From Candidatus Avelusimicrobium stercoris (GTDB taxonomy: Bacteria; Elusimicrobiota; Elusimicrobia; Elusimicrobiales; Elusimicrobiaceae), in the NCBI GenBank assembly GCA_002432025.1, contig DJFE01000020.1, forward strand, positions 1 through 17,282: a DNA stretch of 17,282 bases, given 5' to 3'. The translations under genes and the position numbers were made by a program. Positions 1 to 7,125 of the stretch are shown piece after piece. The notes under the pieces were generated by a model, which was not told the DNA's origin, made no database searches, and worked only from the letters and a program-made list of their open reading frames with translations. The first letter of the stretch is position 1. Every line of letters begins with the position of its first letter.

Positions 1-38
1 GGCGGATACATCCGGGTACATCCGCCGCAATTTATCAA
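1..38. repeat. Dispersed repeat, left copy, with palindromic head
   Basis: The first 38 bases recur almost exactly at the far right end of the window (17246-17282) in the same orientation: 18 identical bases, a divergent stretch of about five, then 14 identical bases. This copy has 7-bp inverted arms at 1-7 and 20-26 (GGCGGAT/ATCCGCC) and two direct copies of TACATCCG starting 10 bp apart (7-14 and 17-24), i.e. one helical turn. An AT-rich stretch follows. It could be an intergenic dispersed repeat or an operator-like site. No gene is visible to its right for about 260 bp. Confidence 0.7.
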
Positions 39-111
39 AATTTTAACAAAAAAAACGAAACAACCCCTTTAAAATAAGTCCTGCGGACGGCTTACCTTTT
101 CCCCTCTTTTG

Positions 112-219
112 ACTAATAGAGCCACACTGTTTTTGTAATGTTGCCAACCAACGAAACGACAACAACGAGATCCCGTATAAAAACACTACGGGATGACAGT
201 AAAGCCATTATCTATTAGT
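112..219. repeat. 108-bp interval bounded by 9-bp inverted repeats
   Basis: Perfect inverted repeats ACTAATAGA (112-120) and TCTATTAGT (211-219) bound 108 bp. A second inverted pair TAATG/CATTA (136-140, 206-210) and an inner 8-bp hairpin (170-194) lie inside. It could be a small non-coding miniature element or a structured RNA. No target duplication or open reading frame with a ribosome binding site is evident. The function is unknown. Confidence 0.4.
161..198. repeat. Small palindromic repeat, same family as the pilin-leader repeat
   Basis: The hairpin has arms ATCCCGTA (170-177) and TACGGGAT (187-194) with a 9-nt loop. The flanks AACAAC on the left and GATGACA on the right resemble the flanks of the ATCCTGG/CCAGGAT hairpin at 17123-17147, where AACAACAGATCC is followed by GGATAACGACA. 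The shared flanks with covarying stems suggest two members of one dispersed family, one intergenic and one inside a coding region. Confidence 0.5.
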
Positions 220-242
220 AAGCACGCCCAAAATAGGACACA

Positions 243-276
243 AAAAACTCCGCAGATAAATGCCTGCGGAGTTTTT
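243..276. terminator. Strong bidirectional intrinsic terminator
   Basis: A 13-bp perfect stem (243-255 with 264-276) consists of an A-run, ACTCCGCAG, an 8-nt loop, CTGCGGAGT and a T-run. It lies 21 bp beyond the stop of the HAD phosphatase gene, which it would terminate on the minus strand. The A/T runs on both sides make it usable in either direction. Confidence 0.9.
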
Positions 277-297
277 ATGCCGTGTAAAAATAAAGGG

Positions 298-948
298 CTA
301 CATAACCATATCTAAAATTTCGTTGGGGGCGGCGGTTAAATAATCCGGCTGGTATTCAGCCAGCACCTCGCGCGTGCGGAAGCCCCACAGCACGCCGCAA
401 ACACGCACTCCGGCGTTTTTGGCCGTCTGCATATCCACATCCGAATCACCCACATACAGTACGTCTTCGCGCGCGCAACCCGCCACAAACAAAATATCGT
501 TTACAATCGTCGGGTCCGGCTTTACGGGGATTCCCTCGCGTTGGCCCAGCACCGCCGTAAAATGGATATCCGGGAAGAAATGTTTTACCAAGCGTTCTGT
601 GGCGCTTTGGTATTTGTTGGATGCTACCGCCAGTTTAATACCGCGCTTTTGCAACTGCGCCAGCAACTGTGCCATACCCGTATAAGGCAGTGTAGCATCG
701 GCCAAGTGTTTGTCGTAATATTCAAAAAAAGCCGGGCGAATTTTAGCCATATACTCCGGCGTTTTTTTCCCTTCCGGCAGGGCGCGCTCCAACAACTTGC
801 CCACGCCGTTGCCCACAAAACTTTGGCACTCCGCTTGCGACCGCACCGGGAGGCCCAACACTTCCAAGGCGTGATTGGCCGCCGCGGCAAGGTCCGCAAT
901 CGTATTTAAAAGGGTACCGTCCAAATCAAAAATTACCAACTGCTTCAT
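298..948 (-). CDS. gph: HAD-superfamily phosphatase, phosphoglycolate phosphatase-like
   Basis: This 216-residue HAD hydrolase probably dephosphorylates 2-phosphoglycolate or a similar small phosphoester in the cytoplasm. Motif I is DLDGT with nucleophile D8 and acid D10. Motif II Ser is S110 in AVASN, motif III Lys is K143 in PVKPDP, and motif IV is GDSDVD (D168, D172). A helical cap domain lies at about residues 15-85, between motifs I and II, as in the Gph/PpaX group. The length fits. The start is supported by GGAG five bases upstream of the ATG. The gene sits just after the terminator of the upstream operon, so it may be read separately or by leakage. A TATAAT on the minus strand at 992-997 is a possible promoter, but its -35 is poor. 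The substrate is uncertain: pyrophosphatase PpaX or another sugar-phosphate phosphatase are alternatives. Confidence 0.85.
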   Translation of the reverse strand: MKQLVIFDLDGTLLNTIADLAAAANHALEVLGLPVRSQAECQSFVGNGVGKLLERALPEGKKTPEYMAKIRPAFFEYYDKHLADATLPYTGMAQLLAQLQKRGIKLAVASNKYQSATERLVKHFFPDIHFTAVLGQREGIPVKPDPTIVNDILFVAGCAREDVLYVGDSDVDMQTAKNAGVRVCGVLWGFRTREVLAEYQPDYLTAAPNEILDMVM

Positions 949-968
949 ATCTGCTCCTTACAAAAAAT

Positions 969-986
969 ACCCGCCGAAAGGCGGGT
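969..986 (-). terminator. Intrinsic terminator after the hydrolase gene
   Basis: ACCCGCC (969-975), a GAAA loop and GGCGGGT (980-986) form a 7-bp stem. On the minus strand it is followed by a T-rich run (962-967). It lies just after the hydrolase stop and only about 20 bp before the phosphatase start, so it probably ends the long operon that begins at hpt. Confidence 0.8.
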
Positions 987-992
987 GTAAAA

Positions 993-1892
993 TTATAAAT
1001 GCTGGCGGAAGAAATCGGCCAAGCGTTGTTTGTATTCAAACCCGCCGACCTCGGCGCATTTGTTGTGGCGCGCACCGGGCACGAGCCAAATTTCCTTGGG
1101 GTCACCCGCCTTTTTAAACAGCATTTTTGCCTGCGCGGCCGGGACCAAATTGTCATACCGTCCGTGGATGATAAACACGGGGCGCGGCGCAATTTTGGGG
1201 ATATTATACTTGGGGCTGTACCGTTCCGGGTTTACGCCCAAATTTTTGCGGATGTAGTGCAAGATAATGGGAATAAGCGGGAAATAAGGCACCTTGTTAT
1301 GCACCCACGCCCAGCGGGACACCACACGGCGGAACGAATAATAAGACGCTTCCGCCACCACGCACGCGACTTCGGGGTTGCGGGCGGCCTCGCAAATGGC
1401 CACCATACCACCCATAGAAAGACCGTAAAGACCGATTTTTTCGCAAAATTGCGGGCGCGTTTCCTTTAAAAAGCGGATAGCCGCCGCGGCGTCTTTAATT
1501 TCCAAATAGCCGATAGAACTCGTCTTGCCGCCGCTTTCTCCCAACGCGCGGAAATCAAAATAAAATAAGTTAAAACCCAAATCGTGCAGGAAATAGGTAT
1601 TCTTTAAAATATCGGCGCGGTTCATCCCCCAGCCGTGCATTAAAATAATGGTTTTATTGGAGTATTCCGCACTTGGGATAAACCACCCGCGCAGTTGCAC
1701 CTTGTCCTCAGTTTTGAAATAGACGTTTTCATATGGCAGGCCAAACTGGTCCGGCCACGCATCCAGCGGTTTGCGCTTGGACGTGGGATGCAAGACTTTT
1801 TTGGCGCAATGCACGCAAAACCAAACGGTAAATAACGCCAAGAGCGCCAACAAACCGACAATACTTACAATAACAGTTAAGACGGGACTCAT
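993..1892 (-). CDS. Membrane-anchored alpha/beta hydrolase
   Basis: This 299-residue serine hydrolase of the alpha/beta fold probably cleaves an ester or similar bond. A hydrophobic segment at residues 5-27 predicts one N-terminal membrane anchor; which side the catalytic domain faces cannot be told from sequence. The oxyanion-type motif is HGWG (86-89). The nucleophile elbow GLSMG puts the catalytic Ser at 159, with Asp at about 247 (GRYDNLVP) and His at about 276 (ARHNK), so the triad looks complete. The C-terminal layout resembles the YqkD/BAAT-like 'prolyl oligopeptidase-type' hydrolases. It is the last gene of the operon, 9 bp after nnrD, and GGAGG sits four bases before its ATG. The substrate is unknown and nothing in the neighbours points to one. 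Confidence 0.85.
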   Translation of the reverse strand: MSPVLTVIVSIVGLLALLALFTVWFCVHCAKKVLHPTSKRKPLDAWPDQFGLPYENVYFKTEDKVQLRGWFIPSAEYSNKTIILMHGWGMNRADILKNTYFLHDLGFNLFYFDFRALGESGGKTSSIGYLEIKDAAAAIRFLKETRPQFCEKIGLYGLSMGGMVAICEAARNPEVACVVAEASYYSFRRVVSRWAWVHNKVPYFPLIPIILHYIRKNLGVNPERYSPKYNIPKIAPRPVFIIHGRYDNLVPAAQAKMLFKKAGDPKEIWLVPGARHNKCAEVGGFEYKQRLADFFRQHL

Positions 1893-1901
1893 ACGTCCTC
1901 C

Positions 1902-2792
1902 TTATTTTAAAAGTTCACAAATTGCTTCCGGCACACACGAAGCCGTATCACTTGCCAAAACGCCATAGTCTGACCGCTTACGCGCGGCCAAATCCCCGGC
2001 TAGGCCGTGCAAATATACGCCACAGCAGGCGGCGCGAAAGGCGCTATCAGAAAAATCTGCTTGCGTTCCCAACTGGGCCCACAGCCCGGCTATCACGCCG
2101 GATAAAACATCGCCCGAGCCAGCCTTGGCGAGTGCCGGGCCACCCGTGGGGTTTTGACAGATTTCCGCGTGCCCGCTTACCAAGGTGTTTGCTCCTTTTA
2201 ACAAGCACACGTTACCCGTTTTTTGCTGTAACGCTTCCACCTGTTTGACGCGCCCCTGCGCCGTGGCGGCTATTTGCGTGTGCAACAGGCGCGCCATTTC
2301 GCCGGGGTGCGGTGTAAAAATACAAGGGCGGTTTTTGGGCCACCAAACGGTCCAATTCGGCTCCTGGGCTAGGGCATTTAGCGCATCCGCATCGGCCACC
2401 AAAGGCAAATTACAAGTTTGCAAAAACGGAATTAACAGCGAGCTTTTGCCCATCCCCGGGCCTACTACCGCCAAGGATGGCTTTTTATCAGCCATAAAAT
2501 CCGTCAGTTCATAAAGCGCGTCTTCGGACAATTCTCCCTTTTCCGTTTCCGGCATAGGGAGCGTAATTACTTCCGGCAGAGCAGCCGCAAAAGCGGGCTG
2601 CATACTTTCGGGAAGTGCCCAAAACACAAGCCCTGCCCCCGCCAAAAGCGCGCTCTTGGCGCACAGATAGCCCGCTCCGCACATTGTGCGGGAACCCGCC
2701 ACCACCAACACCCGGCCGAAGGTGCCTTTGTTAGCATTTTGGGGCCGGACGGGCAGCCAAGAGTGGACTTTTTCGGGCGTAAGTAAATTCAT
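1902..2792 (-). CDS. nnrD: ADP/ATP-dependent NAD(P)H-hydrate dehydratase
   Basis: This enzyme repairs hydrated NADH and NADPH (NAD(P)HX) by nucleotide-dependent dehydration in the cytoplasm. The 296-residue protein has the ribokinase-like fold of the YjeF C-terminal domain: VVAGS near residue 31, GPGMGKS at 111-117, TPHPGE at 160-165 and the nucleotide-binding/catalytic AGSGD at 224-228, where D228 is the expected catalytic Asp. The N-terminal epimerase domain (NnrE) seen in fused YjeF proteins is absent, so the epimerase must be elsewhere or missing. Its ATG overlaps the acpS stop in an ATGA arrangement, implying translational coupling. acpS-nnrD adjacency is common in bacteria. Confidence 0.93.
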   Translation of the reverse strand: MNLLTPEKVHSWLPVRPQNANKGTFGRVLVVAGSRTMCGAGYLCAKSALLAGAGLVFWALPESMQPAFAAALPEVITLPMPETEKGELSEDALYELTDFMADKKPSLAVVGPGMGKSSLLIPFLQTCNLPLVADADALNALAQEPNWTVWWPKNRPCIFTPHPGEMARLLHTQIAATAQGRVKQVEALQQKTGNVCLLKGANTLVSGHAEICQNPTGGPALAKAGSGDVLSGVIAGLWAQLGTQADFSDSAFRAACCGVYLHGLAGDLAARKRSDYGVLASDTASCVPEAICELLK

Positions 2793-3136
2793 TTTTGCAC
2801 CACCGCCGTTGCCGCGGCATACTCCTTGGTATGCGAGAGCGAAACCAAAATAACCAAATCTTTGGCGCGTTCGTCCGCTACTGTTACCTGCGGGCGGCCG
2901 TTTTCCAAATTGGTTACTTGGATATTTTTAAACGCAATTTCTGCAAACGGCAACGCCTTAAAAACGGCTTCTTTGGCGGCAAAACGCACGGCTAAATGCT
3001 CGTACTTGTTTTTGCGCGCCAAAGAATATTGAATCTCTTTCTGTGTAAACAGGCGGGATAAGGCGCCCGGCTTTTGGGCCAAGGCTTCTATCCGTTTTAC
3101 TTCCACGATATCCGTGCCCAGGCCGATTACCTGCAT
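2789..3136 (-). CDS. acpS: Holo-[acyl-carrier-protein] synthase
   Basis: AcpS transfers 4'-phosphopantetheine from coenzyme A to a serine of apo-ACP, activating it for fatty acid synthesis. The 115-residue length is typical. The N-terminal GLGTDIVEV contains the Mg-binding Asp (D9), and RFAAKEAVFKAL (51-62) contains the second metal ligand E56 and the CoA-contacting Lys. SLSHTKEYA near residue 99 is the usual C-terminal motif. The gene begins within the glmS stop (TAATG, 1-bp overlap) and ends overlapping nnrD by 4 bp. Confidence 0.95.
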   Translation of the reverse strand: MQVIGLGTDIVEVKRIEALAQKPGALSRLFTQKEIQYSLARKNKYEHLAVRFAAKEAVFKALPFAEIAFKNIQVTNLENGRPQVTVADERAKDLVILVSLSHTKEYAAATAVVQK

Positions 3137-4977
3137 TATTCCACCGTTACGCTTTTAGCCAAGTTGCGCGGCTGGTCAATATCGCACCCCAAGCGTTTGG
3201 CAATCCAATACGCCAAAAATTGGAGCGGGACCACGTCCACCACCGGCTGTAAAAGTTCATTCGTTTGGGGCACAAGAAACACCTTGTCTGCCACGTCCGC
3301 GGCCAATTTGGCCCCGGCCTTGGTAGTTACCGCCACCACAAAAGCCCCGCGTGCGCGGCACTCTTGGCAGGCGGAAAGCATTTTTTCAAACAGCGCATCG
3401 TGCGGCATTATCACAATTACAGGCGTGCCTTTATCAATAATAGATATCGGCCCGTGTTTAATTTCGCCCGCCGCAAAGCCTTCCGCGCTACGATAAGAAA
3501 CTTCTTTTAATTTGAGCGCTCCTTCCAGCGCAATCGGGAAGTTTACGTTGCGGCCCAAAAAGATAAAGCGGTCCGCCTTGTAAATTTTGCGCGTTAAATG
3601 GCGCACCTCGTACTCCAATTTAACGGCTTCGCTCATCGCTTTGGAAAGCGCTAAAAGTTCCTTATATAATTTTTCAAAGGTGGCCGGGCTTAAGTTGCCG
3701 TTGGCCTGTCCCAAAAACGCCGCCAGCGCATACATAGACGTAATTTGGCTGGTAAAGGCTTTGGTGGAGGCCACGCTGATTTCCGGCCCGCAATGGGTAA
3801 AGAAGGTGCTGTCGCAAGTGCGCGTGAGCGACGAGCCCAGCACATTGCAAATCGCCAGCGTGCGGAACCCCAACTCCTTGGCCTTTTTAATGGCGCCAAT
3901 GGTGTCGGCGGTTTCGCCCGATTGGCTGATAGCAATCGCCAGCGTATGCGGCAGTTGCGGCACGATGCGGTATTTGTATTCGCTCGCCAGGTCCACACTT
4001 ACCGGGATTCCGGCCAACTGTTCAATATAGTATTTGCCGACCAAACCTGCGTGATACGCCGTACCGCACGCAATAATATGAATATTGCGCAGTTGGCGGA
4101 TACCCTCGGTATCCAAACCTAAAATTTTGCCGAAGTCCGTGCGCGCAGTGCGCAGGGTGTCTTCAATGGCTTGGGGTTGGTCGTAAATTTCCTTTAACAT
4201 AAAGTGGGCATAGCCACCCTTTTCGGCGGTTTTTTGGTCCCACGAAATTTTAACGGGTTTAATCTTTTTCTCTTTACCGTCTTTATCCAGCACCGTTACG
4301 CCATCCACGTGCAAAACGGCCACGTCGCCCTCTTCCAAAAACAGCACTTTATTGGTGTGCTTTAAGAAAGCGGGAACGTCGGAGGCTAAAAAGTTTTCGT
4401 TCTTGCCTACGCCCACCACCATCGGGCTTTGCTTTTTAACGCCAATCAAAAGTCCCGGCGTGCGCGCCCACAAAACGCCGTAAGCGTAAGCGCCGGAAAT
4501 TTCTTTATTGGTTTTTTGGACGGCCTTTAATAAACGGTCCTGGTCGTTGGCCGCCCGGACGTGAAGCAGGTTCTCCTCAATTAAATGGGCGATTACTTCG
4601 GTATCCGTTTCACTTTTAAAGCGGTGTCCGCGCGCTTCCAATTTGGCGCGCAGCGTTAAATAGTTTTCAATAATCCCATTATGCACTACGACGATATCGC
4701 CCGTGCAGTCGGTATGCGGGTGGGAGTTTTCCTCGCTGGGTTTGCCGTGGGTGGCCCAACGCGTGTGGCCGATACCCGTGGTACCCTTGGGATTGGCAAT
4801 CAGGGTGGCTTTTTCCAGTTCCGCCACCTTGCCTACGGCACGGACCGTAACCAAATTGCCGTTTTGCAGTACGGCCAACCCGGCGGAGTCGTATCCGCGG
4901 TATTCCAATTTTTTTAAACCGTCAATAATGTAGGGGACACAGTTGTTATTCCCTACATAGCCGATAATTCCGCACAT
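3136..4977 (-). CDS. glmS: Glutamine--fructose-6-phosphate aminotransferase (isomerizing)
   Basis: GlmS makes glucosamine-6-phosphate from fructose-6-phosphate and glutamine, the entry step to UDP-GlcNAc for peptidoglycan and lipopolysaccharide. The 613-residue length is standard. MCGIIGYVG gives the N-terminal Cys nucleophile after Met removal. HTRWATHG (71-78) and VVHNGIIENY (97-106) belong to the class II glutaminase domain. The first SIS domain carries SQSGET (351-356), the second EGALKLKEVSY with E492, and the C-terminal AKSVTVE carries the conserved Lys at 608. An AGGAG overlapping the pdxJ stop serves its ATG. The 9-bp gap leaves no room for a glmS ribozyme. The pathway partner glmM is two genes upstream in the same operon. 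Confidence 0.97.
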   Translation of the reverse strand: MCGIIGYVGNNNCVPYIIDGLKKLEYRGYDSAGLAVLQNGNLVTVRAVGKVAELEKATLIANPKGTTGIGHTRWATHGKPSEENSHPHTDCTGDIVVVHNGIIENYLTLRAKLEARGHRFKSETDTEVIAHLIEENLLHVRAANDQDRLLKAVQKTNKEISGAYAYGVLWARTPGLLIGVKKQSPMVVGVGKNENFLASDVPAFLKHTNKVLFLEEGDVAVLHVDGVTVLDKDGKEKKIKPVKISWDQKTAEKGGYAHFMLKEIYDQPQAIEDTLRTARTDFGKILGLDTEGIRQLRNIHIIACGTAYHAGLVGKYYIEQLAGIPVSVDLASEYKYRIVPQLPHTLAIAISQSGETADTIGAIKKAKELGFRTLAICNVLGSSLTRTCDSTFFTHCGPEISVASTKAFTSQITSMYALAAFLGQANGNLSPATFEKLYKELLALSKAMSEAVKLEYEVRHLTRKIYKADRFIFLGRNVNFPIALEGALKLKEVSYRSAEGFAAGEIKHGPISIIDKGTPVIVIMPHDALFEKMLSACQECRARGAFVVAVTTKAGAKLAADVADKVFLVPQTNELLQPVVDVVPLQFLAYWIAKRLGCDIDQPRNLAKSVTVE

Positions 4978-4986
4978 AATACGCTC

Positions 4987-5703
4987 CTATAAAAGTTCCT
5001 TCATTTCGCTCACCGCAGCGGGCAAACCCGCAAACACGGAGCGCGTAACAATGGAAAAACCAATGTTCATACAAGACATCCCGCCAATATCGGCTACCGC
5101 CAGCACGTTGTGGTAATCCAACCCGTGCCCGGCGTGGACTTCCAGCCCTAATTCCTTGGCAAGCAAGGTGGAAAGGGCCAAGTCTTGCAATAATTTTTGC
5201 GTTTGTTTGGCGGTAGTGGCTTCGCTGTAATCGCGGGTGCACAGTTCCACAATGTCCGCACCCAGTTTGGCCGAGGTGCGGATGGAAGCGGCATCCGGGC
5301 TGACAAAAAGGCTTACCAAAATGCCTTTTTTATGCAACCGTTCAATCATTTCCAGCAAGCGCTTTTCCACCTGCGGGGTAAATTTCAAGCCGCCCGTGGT
5401 GGTTACTTCACCCGGTTCTTCCGGCACGATACACACGGAATACGGTTTGTATTTTAACGCCGCCTTTTCCAGTTCCGGCGTATAGGAGCACTCCAAATGG
5501 ATTTTGCCCGGGAAGGTTTTGCACAGGCGGGCAATGTCTTTCTCGTTAATGTGGCGTTCGTCTTTGCGCAAATGCACCACGATAAAATCGGCCCCCGTTT
5601 CCAAGCATACGGCGGCGGCGTCCACCGGGTCCGGCCACGCGGCGCGGCGCGCCTGGCGCAAGGTGGCGATATGGTCAATATTTACACCTAACTTTAAACT
5701 CAT
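4987..5703 (-). CDS. pdxJ: Pyridoxine 5'-phosphate synthase
   Basis: PdxJ condenses 1-deoxyxylulose-5-phosphate with 3-amino-2-oxopropyl phosphate to form pyridoxine 5'-phosphate in the DXP-dependent vitamin B6 route. The protein is a TIM barrel of about 238 residues. Family motifs are the N-terminal LGVNIDHIATLRQAR, HLRKDERHI (catalytic region) and HAGHGLDYHN near the end. I start it at the ATG at 5703: GGAGG lies seven bases upstream, and this ATG overlaps the glmM stop as ATGA. A GTG two codons earlier (5709) is almost on top of the same GGAGG and so is unlikely. In many proteobacteria pdxJ sits directly before acpS; here glmS is inserted between them. Confidence 0.95.
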   Translation of the reverse strand: MSLKLGVNIDHIATLRQARRAAWPDPVDAAAVCLETGADFIVVHLRKDERHINEKDIARLCKTFPGKIHLECSYTPELEKAALKYKPYSVCIVPEEPGEVTTTGGLKFTPQVEKRLLEMIERLHKKGILVSLFVSPDAASIRTSAKLGADIVELCTRDYSEATTAKQTQKLLQDLALSTLLAKELGLEVHAGHGLDYHNVLAVADIGGMSCMNIGFSIVTRSVFAGLPAAVSEMKELL

Positions 5704-7052
5704 TTGCACGCCTCCGTTTTCTGCTTATAAAGGGCTTCCACCTCTTTCATTACGCGGCTGACGGCGGACATATCCTTCCCTTCTACCAAAATGCGCAGTT
5801 TGGGTTCCGTTCCGCTGTACCGCACGATTACGCGGCCTTGGCCGTTCATCGTTTTTTCAATTTCGGCCACGCCGGGCAAAAAGCCGGGCAGAGAAGCAAG
5901 CGGCGGTTTAGACGTTACCGGCACAGCCGTTAATTGGCTGGGGTATTTGGACCATTGGTCGGCAAACCAACTGACGGGTTTGCCCGATTTTTTGACAAAT
6001 TGTAAAAATTGCAAGGCAGACAAAATACCGTCGCCCGTGTTGGCAAAGTGGCGGAAGATGATATGCCCGGAGGTTTCGCCCCCTACGGACAAGTTGCCCT
6101 TTTCCAACGCTTCGGAGACGTATTTATCCCCTACCGTGGTCAGTTCCACCTCTACGCCGTTTTCCTTTAAATAATTAATACAGCCCAAATTGGCCATAAT
6201 GGTTAAAACGGCTTTATTGTTATTTAAGCGGCCTTCCTTTTTCAGGCACAGCGCGGAAGCGGCGATAATGTTATCCCCGTCCAACTGGCGGCCCTTTTCG
6301 TCAGACGCAATCACGCGGTCGGCGTCGCCGTCAAAACTAAACCCGACAAACGCACCTTCCTTTTTGGTAAGGTCCTGCATAAACTGCGTATGGAGCGCAC
6401 CGACATTTTTGTTAATGTTGGTGCCGTCCGGCTTGGCGGCGGTTACTACCACCTCCATCCCGAGCCCCGCAAATACGTTTACGGCCACCTTGGAACTGGC
6501 GCCGTTGGCGCAGTCCAGCACGACCTTGGTACCTTTTAATAAAGAACCGTCCACCGTGGACATCAAAAATTTTTCGTATTCTTTAACCAAGGATAAATCT
6601 TCTTTGAGGGAACCCTTGGGGGCGGGAACCGTTTTTAAAGATTCAATTTCGGTTTCAATGGAGTTTTCCAACTCTTCGGGGAGTTTCGTACCGTGATTGG
6701 TAAAAAATTTAATACCGTTAAATTCAGCCGGGTTGTGGCTGGCGGAAATAACCACGCCGCACAAACTGCCCGTCTGTTTAACGAGGTACGCCACGCAAGG
6801 AGTCGGGGCAATGCCCACGCTGATGACGTCCGCCCCGCTGGCGCGGATACCCTTTTCCAGCGAGGCCAAAATAGCCGGGCCGCTGGCGCGGGAGTCCTGC
6901 GCGATAATTACTTGGGGCTTTAAATGCTCGTTCTTGGCGTATTCCTGCAATTCGCGCAAGGCGGCATAGCCCAATTTTTGGATGAAATCATCCACCAACG
7001 GGAACTGGCCTGCTACGGCGCGGACCCCGTCGGTTCCAAAATACTTTCCCAT
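5700..7052 (-). CDS. glmM: Phosphoglucosamine mutase
   Basis: GlmM interconverts glucosamine-6-phosphate and glucosamine-1-phosphate, the step after GlmS on the way to UDP-GlcNAc. Counting from the MGKYFGTDGVR start (450 residues), the phospho-Ser loop SASHNP has its Ser at 105, the Mg loop DGDAD is at 241-245, the sugar-binding GGETSGH at 324-330 and the phosphate-binding RYSGTEP at 411-417. The start at 7052 is chosen because family members begin here and AAGGAAG is correctly spaced; an ATG ten codons upstream adds a non-family tail. A 73-bp gap separates it from ftsH with no obvious terminator. Its stop overlaps the pdxJ start. ftsH-glmM linkage is also seen in proteobacteria. Confidence 0.97.
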   Translation of the reverse strand: MGKYFGTDGVRAVAGQFPLVDDFIQKLGYAALRELQEYAKNEHLKPQVIIAQDSRASGPAILASLEKGIRASGADVISVGIAPTPCVAYLVKQTGSLCGVVISASHNPAEFNGIKFFTNHGTKLPEELENSIETEIESLKTVPAPKGSLKEDLSLVKEYEKFLMSTVDGSLLKGTKVVLDCANGASSKVAVNVFAGLGMEVVVTAAKPDGTNINKNVGALHTQFMQDLTKKEGAFVGFSFDGDADRVIASDEKGRQLDGDNIIAASALCLKKEGRLNNNKAVLTIMANLGCINYLKENGVEVELTTVGDKYVSEALEKGNLSVGGETSGHIIFRHFANTGDGILSALQFLQFVKKSGKPVSWFADQWSKYPSQLTAVPVTSKPPLASLPGFLPGVAEIEKTMNGQGRVIVRYSGTEPKLRILVEGKDMSAVSRVMKEVEALYKQKTEACK

Positions 7053-7125
7053 ACACACTTCCTTTTGCACCGGCGGGCGCAAAGCGGCCCCGGCGCGGTT
7101 AGTCCCGTCCCAAAGTTTAAACGCC

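Noticed and set aside
193..312. Short open frame starting in the intergenic hairpin
   Set aside because: It runs through the strong terminator and into the 3' end of the phosphatase gene, with no Shine-Dalgarno or recognisable protein.
4978..4986. Possible glmS ribozyme or riboswitch upstream of glmS
   Set aside because: Only 9 bp separate pdxJ from glmS, and no ribozyme core could fit without lying inside pdxJ.
5704..5709. GTG start for PdxJ two codons upstream
   Set aside because: The GGAGG lies only one base before this GTG, too close to use, but seven bases before the ATG at 5703, which also forms an ATGA overlap with glmM.
7053..7082. An upstream ATG adding ten residues to GlmM
   Set aside because: Family members begin at MGKYFGTDGVR and AAGGAAG is correctly placed for the ATG at 7052.
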